Part shown: in pieces, positions 16,179-24,671 of the stretch
Layout: each line of letters starts with the position of its first letter
How positions within the stretch are numbered: position 1 is the first letter of the stretch
From: Actinoplanes sp. L3-i22
GTDB lineage: Bacteria > Actinomycetota > Actinomycetes > Mycobacteriales > Micromonosporaceae
DNA length: 64,000 bases
Assembly: GCF_019704555.1 (NCBI RefSeq)
Contig: NZ_AP024745.1
Location: 5,278,501-5,342,500 of the forward strand
Reading direction: 5' to 3'
Notes under the pieces: generated by a model
Databases searched by the model: none
What the model was told of the DNA's origin: nothing
The model's input: only the letters and a program-made list of their open reading frames with translations
Position numbers and translations under genes: made by a program

Positions 16179-18141
16179 CGCCGGCCTCCCTCGTCGCGCA
16201 GACCAGCAGGTAGTACCCGGCGTCGCGGGCCGCCGCGAGCGCCCGCGCCCGGCGGCGCCGGAACGCGGCCGGGGTGATCCCGCCGCGCCGCCTGGCCCGC
16301 CGGAGCCGGCGCAGGGTGTGCCGGTGGGTGGCCGCGCTGGTCCGCTCGGTCGCGTCGACGATCTCCACCCGGTCGAACCCGGCCCGCAGGTAGAGGTCCC
16401 GGTAGTCGCGCGGGTCCACCGGCCGCGGCGTCGCCGGCAGCACGTCGGAGAGCACCAGCCGGCCGCCCGGGCGGAGCAGGCGGTAGGCGTCGCCCAGGAA
16501 CGCCGCGCGTGACGGGAACCGGAACACCGACTCCACGCAGACGACGGCGTCGAACCGCTGATCGGCGAGGTCCGGCAGGTCCGGGCCGTCGGGCGGCGCC
16601 GCGATCCGGCGGACCTCGAACCCGGGGTGATCGGGCAGGTGATGGCCGACCTCCAGGACGCTGCCCGGCCGGTCGGGGTCCGGCAGGAAGGTGAGCAGGG
16701 TGTCGACCAGCCGGGCGTCGGCCTGCTCCCGGGTCCGGGTGCCGGGCGCCCAGAATCCGCAGGTGCGCCCGTCCCCGTCCGCGTCGCCGTGCCAGCCGGC
16801 CACCGTCGCCGCGGCCCGCCGGCGCAGCCACCCGGCGTCCGGGTCGGGCCCGTGCCGGTGTTCCCCGGCGACGTGCTCGGGGCGCAGCCAGATGCCGGAG
16901 TACTCCGGGCGGCCGTCCGCGGCGAGCCGCGTCGCCGCGGCCTGGGCGGCGGTGGCGTAGATGTTGCGGGCGACGCCGTTCTCGGCCGCCTCGGCCAGCC
17001 GGCGCAGCGCCGCGACCCGCAGGGCCAGGCCGCGGCGATGACCGGGCCGGGCCGCCAGGACCACGTCGAGCAGCTCCAGCGCCAGCTGGTCGCGCTGCTC
17101 GTCGAGCGCCCGCGCGGCCCGCTCGAGCAGCGGCCCCGGGCCGCCGGCCACCTCGACCAGCGCCCGGCACCGCTCGGCGCGCGGGCCCGGGTAGAGCTCG
17201 GCCGGGTCGAAGTGGCACCAGCCGGTGTACTGCCGGAACACGCCGGTCACCGACCAGGGCACGGTGCCGTAGCGCTGCCGCAGGTACGGCAGCTCCGCCA
17301 GGTCGGCGGGCAGCGTGACCCGCTCCCGGATCTCCTCCAGCGGCAGGCCGCGGTCGAGCAGCTCGACCGTGCGGTCGTGCACGTGCCGGATCGCCCGGGC
17401 GTAGTTGCCCAGCACGGTGTCGATCTGCTCGGCCCCGGTGATCGGCGCGCCGTGCGAGGGAACCAGGTGCTCCGGCCGCAGCTCGCGCATCCGGTCCAGC
17501 GACCGGGCCCAGGCGAGGATCGGCCGGTCCGGCTTGAGCGGATTGCTCAGCATCGGGAAGCTGCCGTAGAACAGGTCGCCGGGGAACAGCGTGGCCAGCT
17601 CCGGCACCCAGATCATCAGGTGGTCGACGGTCTCGCCCTCGGTGTGGCGCAGCTCGAAGGTCAGGTCGCCGGCCGTGATGATCAGCTCGTCGTCGACGAG
17701 CACGTCCGGTGGCACGTAGCCGCTGGCCCGCTCCTCGGCCAGGGTGACGCCACGCTGCTCGGGGGCCAGCGCCAGGCCGAACTGGCTGCGGGTGACGCGC
17801 CGGCGGTGCCCGTTGATCCGCTGCACGGCGGCGCGCTGCTCGGGCATCCGGCGGTGCGCGATGACCTGCGTCTGCGGCGTGTGGAACACCTTGGCGCCGC
17901 GGGTGTGGTCGCCGTGGAAGTGGGTGTAGACGATGTGCCGCACCGGCAGCGCGCACACCTTGCCGAACTCCTGGTAGGAGGCGGCCGCCGAGGCCATGCT
18001 CTCGGTGGTGTCGATCACCACGACGCTCTCGCCGGTGTCCACGTACAGGACGTTGCTGATCGCGTAGCCGACGGCGCTGTGCACGCGGTCGTTGACCCGG
18101 ATCAGGCGGGCCGGGGTGCGCGCGGGGGCGGGCGGTGGCAT
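16171..18141 (-). CDS. Alkylsulfatase-like MBL-fold hydrolase fused to a methyltransferase-like domain
   Basis: The 656-residue product begins with a metallo-beta-lactamase domain: HFHGDH at residues 74-79, HTEGET near 166-171, FPGD near 186-189 and SHG at 229-231. Residues 280-400 look like the helical dimerisation domain of SdsA1-type alkylsulfatases (RYGTVPWSVTGVFRQYTGW, then ARNIYATAAQ). From about 490 there is a Rossmann-like methyltransferase segment (LLRPGGRLVLSDVLPAT), but its SAM loop reads VLEVGHHLPDHP and lacks the usual GxGxG. The first domain may hydrolyse a sulfate ester or another ester/thioester; the second may be inactive. It sits between sulfotransferase copies 4 and 3, suggesting that sulfate is both added and removed in this pathway. 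The fusion itself is unusual. Confidence 0.7.
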   Translation of the reverse strand: MPPPAPARTPARLIRVNDRVHSAVGYAISNVLYVDTGESVVVIDTTESMASAAASYQEFGKVCALPVRHIVYTHFHGDHTRGAKVFHTPQTQVIAHRRMPEQRAAVQRINGHRRRVTRSQFGLALAPEQRGVTLAEERASGYVPPDVLVDDELIITAGDLTFELRHTEGETVDHLMIWVPELATLFPGDLFYGSFPMLSNPLKPDRPILAWARSLDRMRELRPEHLVPSHGAPITGAEQIDTVLGNYARAIRHVHDRTVELLDRGLPLEEIRERVTLPADLAELPYLRQRYGTVPWSVTGVFRQYTGWCHFDPAELYPGPRAERCRALVEVAGGPGPLLERAARALDEQRDQLALELLDVVLAARPGHRRGLALRVAALRRLAEAAENGVARNIYATAAQAAATRLAADGRPEYSGIWLRPEHVAGEHRHGPDPDAGWLRRRAAATVAGWHGDADGDGRTCGFWAPGTRTREQADARLVDTLLTFLPDPDRPGSVLEVGHHLPDHPGFEVRRIAAPPDGPDLPDLADQRFDAVVCVESVFRFPSRAAFLGDAYRLLRPGGRLVLSDVLPATPRPVDPRDYRDLYLRAGFDRVEIVDATERTSAATHRHTLRRLRRARRRGGITPAAFRRRRARALAAARDAGYYLLVCATREAGDG

Positions 18142-18151
18142 CGGTCCTCGC

Positions 18152-19180
18152 TCAGGTGTAGCCGAACTCGCGGGCGAGCGCGGTCACGTCGGGGGTGAAG
18201 CCCTGGCCGTCCGGGCGCCACCGCAGCGGGCCGTCCAGCCGGTGCCCGCGCGCCCGGGCGGCGCGCAGGGCGGGCGCCTGCAGGAAGAACGCGTCGTTGC
18301 CGTAGCGGGCGCCGGGCGGGCCGAGGAACGCGAACGGGGAGCGCTCCGGGTGCTTCATCGCGTCGATCGCGCGCGCGTCGGTCCGCAGGCCCAGCCACCC
18401 GGCGATCTCCGGCAGGACCCGGTCCGGCGCGGCCAGCAGGTCCTCGCCGCGCACCGCCAGCCGGTCCGCGGCGGGCACCTCGGCGAGGAAGTCGCGGATC
18501 ATCGTGTTGCGGGCGTACCAGCCGCGCTGCGGGTCGAGCGGCGCGTCGTCCCCGTCGGGCCGGGAGATCTCCATCAGCCAGTGCCGCGCCGGGATCGGGC
18601 CGTGCTTCTCCCGCTCGGCCATGAACCGCATCACGGACTCGCCGTGGCCGCGGGGATGACGCAACAGGTGCAGAAATTTCGCGGCCGGGAGCTTACGTCG
18701 TACGCCGAGCAGGGTTTTGGTGTTGTTGACCGTGCTCGGACTCTTGTCGACCGGCATCGCCGGGAAGACCCGATCGGCGAGCGCCTTGAAGATGAACTCG
18801 GTGGTGACCCCGCGGCGGGCCCGCAGCCAGCGCTGCGCCAGGGCCACGGTGTGCGCGTCCTGACCGCCGAAATAGAGCTGCGCGACCGCCCGGACCAGGC
18901 CGTGCCCCATCGGGTAGGTGGCCCGGTCGGCGCGGATCAGCCACCGGTCCAGGGTGTCCTCGCTGAACAGGTGCGTCTCCGGGAAGCCGTACATCTGCGG
19001 GTGCTGGCCGAGCATCGCGCAGACCACCGAGGTGAACGAGCGCGGCGGCGCCAGGATGATCACCGGCGGCGGCAGTTCGTGCCAGTGCCGCAGGATGAGC
19101 ACGGCGTCGGTCCGCGGCCGCACCGGTGGCCCGCCGGCCGGGACGCGGCCGGGACGCGGGCGCTGGGAAAGCGGGTACAT
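18152..19180 (-). CDS. PAPS-dependent sulfotransferase (copy 4)
   Basis: This 342-residue copy has intact cofactor loops: IILAPPRSFTSVV and HLLRHPRGHGES. VDKSPSTV, HPERSPFA, GPPGARYGND and the C-terminal FGYT also match the family. The N-terminus is about 20 residues longer than in the other copies, with no recognisable domain; a shorter start is possible, but the ATG at 19180 has a GGAG nine bases upstream. It lies 19 bases after copy 5 and 10 bases before the alkylsulfatase-like gene. It should sulfate a hydroxyl on the assembly-line product or an intermediate; which hydroxyl cannot be told from sequence. Confidence 0.85.
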   Translation of the reverse strand: MYPLSQRPRPGRVPAGGPPVRPRTDAVLILRHWHELPPPVIILAPPRSFTSVVCAMLGQHPQMYGFPETHLFSEDTLDRWLIRADRATYPMGHGLVRAVAQLYFGGQDAHTVALAQRWLRARRGVTTEFIFKALADRVFPAMPVDKSPSTVNNTKTLLGVRRKLPAAKFLHLLRHPRGHGESVMRFMAEREKHGPIPARHWLMEISRPDGDDAPLDPQRGWYARNTMIRDFLAEVPAADRLAVRGEDLLAAPDRVLPEIAGWLGLRTDARAIDAMKHPERSPFAFLGPPGARYGNDAFFLQAPALRAARARGHRLDGPLRWRPDGQGFTPDVTALAREFGYT

Positions 19181-19199
19181 CCCGTCTCACTCCGTTCGT

Positions 19200-20174
19200 C
19201 TAGGCGTAGCCGAGGTGCCGGGCCAGGTCCCGCACCTCGGGCGCGAATCCGCCGCCGTCGGGCAGCCAGTCCAGCGCGCCGTCCAGGCCGGCCGGCGTGG
19301 CCCGGGACGGTCGCAGCGCGGGCCGTTCCAGGAAGAAGATGTCGTTGCCCAGCCGGGCGCCGCTCGGACCGAAGCGGGCGAACGGCGACCGCTCGGGATG
19401 CAGCATCGACGCGACGGCGTGCTCGTCGGCCCGCAGCCCCAGCCACTCGGCCAGCCGGCGGGTCGTCGACTCCGGCTGCCGCAGCAGGTCCTCGCCGTGC
19501 ACCACGACCCACCGCTGGGCCGGCACCGACGCCAGGAACGTCACCACGTTGCGGTTGAGGGTGTACCAGCCGTGCTGCGGGTCGGTCCGCCCGCCGTCGC
19601 CGTCGCCGGCCGGGACCGTGGCCAGGTCGACGATCCACTGCGGCACGGCGCCGACCTGCTCGGCGCGTTCCCGCGGCCGGTAGACCCGCCGGCCCAGCGC
19701 TTCGCGATAACGCAGAACCGATTGACCGTACGTCCGCGGATGGCGCACCAGGTGGATGAAACGGGCGCCGGGGAACAGCTGGTCCGCCCGGCGCATCGAC
19801 TCGATCGAGTAGGCGGTGCTCGGGCTCTTCTCCACCAGCGCGCGCGGGTGCACCGCCCAGGCCAGCTCCTCCAGAACCATCCCGGCGGTGTGCCCGGCGC
19901 GCCGCCGCAACCAGCCGGTGGCCAGCGCGACCGAGCGCTCGGTCTGCTCGTGGAAGAAGATCTCGGCGACCGCGCGGAACAGCCCGTGCTGCATCTGGTA
20001 GCTCTCCCCGGACCCGCGCGACCACCAGCCGGCCAGCGTGTCGGCGATGAACAGGTGGGTCTCCGGCAGGCCGTAGGTCTGCGGGTGCTGGCCGAGCATC
20101 GCGCAGGCCACCGACGAGAACGAGCGCGGCGCGGCCAGGATGAACACCGGGTCCGCCGGGTCGCCGGGCGTCAC
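19200..20174 (-). CDS. PAPS-dependent sulfotransferase (copy 5), coupled to the terminal PKS gene
   Basis: I place the start at the GTG at 20174, which overlaps the TGA of the PKS gene (GTGA); upstream, the same frame only shadows the PKS. The 324-residue product has FILAAPRSFSSVA as the 5' loop, VEKSPSTA, an intact 3' site HLVRHPRTYGQS, and HPERSPFA...GPSGARLGND. The C-terminus ends LGYA instead of FGYx. Translational coupling directly to a KS-AT-KR-ACP module that leaves a beta-hydroxyl makes that hydroxyl an attractive acceptor. This is analogous in logic to the sulfotransferase domains of CurM and Ols, though those are fused and followed by a thioesterase. The acceptor is not proven. Confidence 0.85.
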   Translation of the reverse strand: MTPGDPADPVFILAAPRSFSSVACAMLGQHPQTYGLPETHLFIADTLAGWWSRGSGESYQMQHGLFRAVAEIFFHEQTERSVALATGWLRRRAGHTAGMVLEELAWAVHPRALVEKSPSTAYSIESMRRADQLFPGARFIHLVRHPRTYGQSVLRYREALGRRVYRPRERAEQVGAVPQWIVDLATVPAGDGDGGRTDPQHGWYTLNRNVVTFLASVPAQRWVVVHGEDLLRQPESTTRRLAEWLGLRADEHAVASMLHPERSPFARFGPSGARLGNDIFFLERPALRPSRATPAGLDGALDWLPDGGGFAPEVRDLARHLGYA

Positions 20175-23100
20175 GGCGTGCCCCCGCGGGCGGCGTCGAC
20201 GATCCCGGCGATCTCGGCCACCGTCGGCCCCTCGAAGAACCGGCGCAGCGGCAGGGTGACCTGGAACCGGTCGCGCACCTGCGCGACGACCTGGGTGGCG
20301 ATCAGCGAGCTGCCGCCGAGGTCGGTGAAGAAGTGGTCGAGGATGCCGATCTGGGCGACGCCGAGGGTCTCCTGCCAGATCTCGGCGATCGCCTTCTCCA
20401 CGTCGGTGCGCGGCGCCAGGTACGAGGTCGACAGGTCGGGCCGCGAGTGCAACCGGGCGGACCGGCGGTCGCGGCGGTCCGCGGCGTCGCGCACCGAGCG
20501 CAGGTTGACCCACTGGTCGACCCGGGCGGGCAGGTCGCCGGTCGAGACCACCACCTGGGGCAGCAGGGCCGAGGTGAGGACGCGCCGGAACGCGTCCACG
20601 CCCTCGGCCGGGCTCATGCTCAGCCGGGTCGGGTCGTCCGGCAGGCCGACCGCCGGGTCGGTCTCCCAGGTGTCCCAGGCGATGCTGACCCAGGGCACCC
20701 CGGCGGAGCGGCCGCGCTGGTAGGCGAAGGAGTCCAGGAACAGGTTCGCCGCGGCGTACGCCACGTAGCCGAGCCCGCCCAGCACCGAGGAGATCGACGA
20801 GAGCAGCACCACGAACGCCGGGTCGGTGCCCTCGATCGCCTCGGCGAGCGCGACCAGCCCGCGGACCTTCGGCCCGAACTGCCGCTCGCAGCGCTCCGGG
20901 CCGGCCTCGTCGAGGTCGAAGAACCCGTCGGCGGTGACGTTGCCGGCGCCGTGGATCACGCCGTCCAGCCCGCCGAACCGGGTGCGGGCCTCGTCGACCA
21001 CCGCGCGCAGCCGGGCCGGGTCGGCCACGTCGGCGCTGCGGACCAGCACCTCGGCGCCGTTGGCCAGCATCGCGCGCAGCCGGGCGATCCGGACGCTGAC
21101 CGGGTCGTCCGGCGCGTGCGCCGCCAGCCAGGAGTCCCAGTCGTCCGGCTCGGGGAACGGCGAGCGGCCGACCAGCACCAGCCGGGCGTGCACCGTCTCG
21201 GCGAGGTGCTCGGCCAGGCTCAGGCCGATGGCGCCGAGCCCGCCGGTGATCAGGTACACCCCGGACTCGCGCAGCGGGCCGGCGCCGTCCGGCTCGTCCA
21301 GCGGCATCGGCTCGTAGGTCTGCAGCCAGCGCTGCCCCATCCGGTAGGCCACCGTCGGATGCACCTCGGGGTCGCCGAACTCGGCGATCAGCTGACCGGC
21401 CGCCGCCGCGCCGGCCCGGTCGTCCGGCCCGATCTCCACGTCGACGCTGCGCAGCCGCAGGTGCGGATGCTCCTGCGGGACGGTCAGGCAGACGCCGATC
21501 AGGGGCGCCCGGCCCGGCTCGACCCGCTCCTCGCCGGTGACCGGGTGCAGGTCGTTGGTGCCGGCCACGATCTGCACCGGGTCGTGCGCGGGCCGGCGGC
21601 CCAGGGCCTGGGCGAGGTAGAGCAGGCTGTAGAAGCCGTGCTGCTGGTCGGCGTCGAACCCGGCCGGTGGCCCGAGGCTCCACAGGTGCAGGATGCGCGC
21701 GACCGGCTCGGTGAGCGCGTCGAGCAGCGCGACGTAGTCCTCGGGGTGGTCCGGGCGGATCTCGTAGGTGTCCGGCGCGACGGCGGCGAAGCGCTCGCCC
21801 GCCCGGACCACGACGCACGGCGCGTCGTCGCGCCGTTGCCGCTCGACGACCGCCCGGCCGACCGCCGAGCCGTCGTCGAACAGCAGCAGGCCGGGCACCG
21901 CGGCCGGCTCCGGGGTCAGCGAGTACTCCCAGGACGGGACGTAGAACCAGTCGGTGACGTCCGGCTCCTTGAGGATCTCCGGGGCCGCGGGGGCGTCCCC
22001 GTCGGCGGCCTCCGGCCAGTACCGCTGCCGCTCGAACGGATAGCCCGGCAGCGGGACCCGCCGGGGGTGCTCGTCGCCGTGCAGGGCGGACCAGTCCACC
22101 GGGACCCCGGCCAGCCAGACCCGGGCCACCGACTCCAGCAGGACCGCCCGGTCGGCGCGCGGCTCCTGCGGATGCCGGACCGAGGTGACGACCGGCTGCT
22201 GGGCCGTGTGGTCCGGGTGCCGGCGGGCGAAGGTGCTCAGGCTCTGGCCCGGGCCGACCTCCAGCAGCAGGCGGCCGGGCTCGCTCAGCAGCCGGCCCAG
22301 GCCGTCGGCGAAGCGGACCGGCCGGCGCAGGTGCCGGGCCCAGTATTCGGGGGAGGTGGCCTCGGCGTCGGTGATCCAGTCGCCGGTGACGTTCGACAGG
22401 TACGGGATCCGCGGCCGCTCGGGCCCGATCCGGGCGACGGCCGCGGTGAACGGCGCCAGGATCGGCTCCATCATCCGGGAGTGGAACGCGTGCGAGGTGT
22501 GCAGCCGGCTGCTCGCGATGCCGGCGGCGTCCAGCCGGTCCTGCAGCTCGCCGATCAGCGCGCTGTCGCCGGAGACGACGCAGGACGACGGCTCGTTGCG
22601 GGCGGCCAGGTCGAGTCGCCCGTCGAGCAGCGGCAGCACCTCGTCCGGCGGCCGGGCGACCGCCAGCATCGCGCCGGCCGGCAGTTGCTGCATCAGCCGT
22701 CCCCGCTCGGCGACCAGGGCGAGCGCGTCGTCGAGGTCGAACACGCCGGCCAGGCAGGCGGCGACGTACTCGCCGATGCTGTGGCCGAGCATCGCGTCCG
22801 GCCGCACTCCCCAGTGCGTCCAGAGTCGGGCCAGGGCGTACTCGACGGCGAACAGCGCGGGCTGGGCGAAGCGGGTCCGGGTGAGCAGCCCGTCCGGATC
22901 GGCTCCGGCCGCGGGGTAGAGCAGGTCGCGCAGGTCCCGCCCGAGCGGCGCGGACAGCACCGCCGCGCAGTGGTCGAGCTGCTCGCGGAAGACCGGCTCG
23001 CTCTCGTACAGGCCGGCCGTCATGGTGGCGTACTGCGAGCCCTGGCCCGGGAACAGGAAGGCGACCGAGGGCCGGCCGGCCACGTTGGCGGCCCGCAGCA

Positions 23101-24661
23101 CCCGCCGCCGGTCGTCCGCGGCCAGCGCGCCGGCCAGGTCCGGGACGTCCTGGCCGACGACCGCGCAGCGGTACCGGAACGCGCGCCGGCCCACCTGGGA
23201 GGTGTAGGCGATCTCCGCGGCGGACTGGCCGAGGTCCCGGGTCAGGTGCGCCGACAGGTTCTCGATCGACGCGTCGAGCGCGGCGTCGCTGCGCGCCGAG
23301 AGCACCAGCAGGTGGTGCTCGTGCGGGTCGGGCCGGCTCGCCGGTGCGGGCGCCTCCTCGACGACCAGGTGCACGTTGGTGCCGCCGATGCCGAAGCCGC
23401 TGACCCCGGCGCGCCGCGGGGTGCCGTTGCGCGGCCAGTCCGCCAGCTCGGTGTTGACGTAGAACGGGCTGCCCGCGAAGTCGATCTTCGGGTTCGGGGT
23501 GTCGCAGTTCAGGCTCGGCGGCAGCTGGCGGTGCCGCAGGGCCAGCACGGTCTTGATCAGGCTGGCCACGCCGGCCGCCGGGTCCAGGTGCCCGACGTTG
23601 GTCTTGACGCTGCCGACCGCGCAGAAGTTGCGCTTGGACGTGCCGGTCCGGAACGCGTCGCTGAGCGCCTGGATCTCGATCGGATCGCCGACCGGCGTAC
23701 CGGTGCCGTGCGCCTCGATGTAGCTGATCGTCCCCGGCCGGACCCGGGCCCGCCGATGCGCCCGGGTGATCACGTCCACCTGGCCGGCCAGCCCCGGCGC
23801 GGTGTAGCTGATCTTGTCGGCGCCGTCGTTGTTGACCGCCCAGCCCCGGACCACCGCCAGGATCGAGTCGCCGTCGGCCACCGCGTCGTCGAGGCGTTTC
23901 AGCACGACGGCGCCGACCCCGCTGCCGAACACCACGCCCTCGGCCCGCTCGTCGAAGACCCGGCAGTGCCCGTCCGGCGAGTAGATGCCGCCCGGCTCGA
24001 AGTAGTAGCCGGCCTCCTGCGGGATCCGCACGCACACCCCGCCGGCCAGCGCCATGTCGCACTGGCCGGTGACCAGGTGGTCCGCGGCGACCGCCACCGC
24101 CAGCAGCGACGTCGAACAGGCGGTCTGGATGTTGAAGCTCGGCCCGCGCAGGTCGAGCTTGTACGACACGTGCGTGGTCAGGTAGTCCTTGTCGTTGCCG
24201 ATGTGCACCTGCAGGTAGCCGAGCAGGGCCATGAACTCCGGGTTGCTCTGCAGCAGGTAGAGATAGGTGCTCATGGCGCAGCCGGCGTAGACCCCGACCA
24301 GGCCCGGGTAGGTCTCCGAGTCGTACCCGGCGTTCTCCAGCGCGTGCCAGCACGTCTCCAGGAAGAGCCGCTGCTGCGGGTCGAGGCTCTCGGCCTCGCG
24401 CGGGCTGTAGCCGAAGAAGTCCGCGTCGAACAGGTCGATCCCGGTCAGCACGCTGCCGGCGGCGACGAAGTCCGGGTTGCGCAGCACGGCCGGATCGGTG
24501 CCGGCCGCGGCGAGCTGGTCGGGCGTGAAGAACGAGATCGACTCGACGCCGTCGCGCACGTTGGCCCAGAACTCGTCGACGTCCTCGGCGCCGGGGAACC
24601 GGCCGCTCATCCCGACGATCGCGATGTCACCGGTGCCGTACCGGGAATTCCTGCGTGCCAT
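20171..24661 (-). CDS. Type I PKS module: KS-AT-KR-ACP
   Basis: This 1496-residue single module has: KS at about 10-430 with the active Cys in TACSTSL (near 180) and the two His sites in EAHGTGT and NVGHLDPAAG; AT at about 555-870 with FPGQGSQ, GHSIG (Ser near 626) and HAFHS, which indicates malonyl-CoA; KR at about 1130-1330 with TGGLGAIG, SSISSVLGG and YAAAN (Tyr near 1302); ACP near 1450 with LGGSS. No DH, ER or TE is present. It should add a malonate unit and reduce it to a beta-hydroxyl. It is the last assembly-line gene in the operon, so it may carry the final intermediate, and the next gene is a coupled sulfotransferase. It lies 10 bases after the NRPS gene. Confidence 0.92.
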   Translation of the reverse strand: MARRNSRYGTGDIAIVGMSGRFPGAEDVDEFWANVRDGVESISFFTPDQLAAAGTDPAVLRNPDFVAAGSVLTGIDLFDADFFGYSPREAESLDPQQRLFLETCWHALENAGYDSETYPGLVGVYAGCAMSTYLYLLQSNPEFMALLGYLQVHIGNDKDYLTTHVSYKLDLRGPSFNIQTACSTSLLAVAVAADHLVTGQCDMALAGGVCVRIPQEAGYYFEPGGIYSPDGHCRVFDERAEGVVFGSGVGAVVLKRLDDAVADGDSILAVVRGWAVNNDGADKISYTAPGLAGQVDVITRAHRRARVRPGTISYIEAHGTGTPVGDPIEIQALSDAFRTGTSKRNFCAVGSVKTNVGHLDPAAGVASLIKTVLALRHRQLPPSLNCDTPNPKIDFAGSPFYVNTELADWPRNGTPRRAGVSGFGIGGTNVHLVVEEAPAPASRPDPHEHHLLVLSARSDAALDASIENLSAHLTRDLGQSAAEIAYTSQVGRRAFRYRCAVVGQDVPDLAGALAADDRRRVLRAANVAGRPSVAFLFPGQGSQYATMTAGLYESEPVFREQLDHCAAVLSAPLGRDLRDLLYPAAGADPDGLLTRTRFAQPALFAVEYALARLWTHWGVRPDAMLGHSIGEYVAACLAGVFDLDDALALVAERGRLMQQLPAGAMLAVARPPDEVLPLLDGRLDLAARNEPSSCVVSGDSALIGELQDRLDAAGIASSRLHTSHAFHSRMMEPILAPFTAAVARIGPERPRIPYLSNVTGDWITDAEATSPEYWARHLRRPVRFADGLGRLLSEPGRLLLEVGPGQSLSTFARRHPDHTAQQPVVTSVRHPQEPRADRAVLLESVARVWLAGVPVDWSALHGDEHPRRVPLPGYPFERQRYWPEAADGDAPAAPEILKEPDVTDWFYVPSWEYSLTPEPAAVPGLLLFDDGSAVGRAVVERQRRDDAPCVVVRAGERFAAVAPDTYEIRPDHPEDYVALLDALTEPVARILHLWSLGPPAGFDADQQHGFYSLLYLAQALGRRPAHDPVQIVAGTNDLHPVTGEERVEPGRAPLIGVCLTVPQEHPHLRLRSVDVEIGPDDRAGAAAAGQLIAEFGDPEVHPTVAYRMGQRWLQTYEPMPLDEPDGAGPLRESGVYLITGGLGAIGLSLAEHLAETVHARLVLVGRSPFPEPDDWDSWLAAHAPDDPVSVRIARLRAMLANGAEVLVRSADVADPARLRAVVDEARTRFGGLDGVIHGAGNVTADGFFDLDEAGPERCERQFGPKVRGLVALAEAIEGTDPAFVVLLSSISSVLGGLGYVAYAAANLFLDSFAYQRGRSAGVPWVSIAWDTWETDPAVGLPDDPTRLSMSPAEGVDAFRRVLTSALLPQVVVSTGDLPARVDQWVNLRSVRDAADRRDRRSARLHSRPDLSTSYLAPRTDVEKAIAEIWQETLGVAQIGILDHFFTDLGGSSLIATQVVAQVRDRFQVTLPLRRFFEGPTVAEIAGIVDAARGGTP

Positions 24662-24671
24662 GGCCGGCTCC

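Noticed and set aside
19200..24353. Long same-strand frame joining sulfotransferase copy 5 to upstream sequence
   Set aside because: Only the part after the GTG at 20174 has sulfotransferase motifs; the rest is a shifted reading of the PKS gene, so no PKS-sulfotransferase fusion is claimed.
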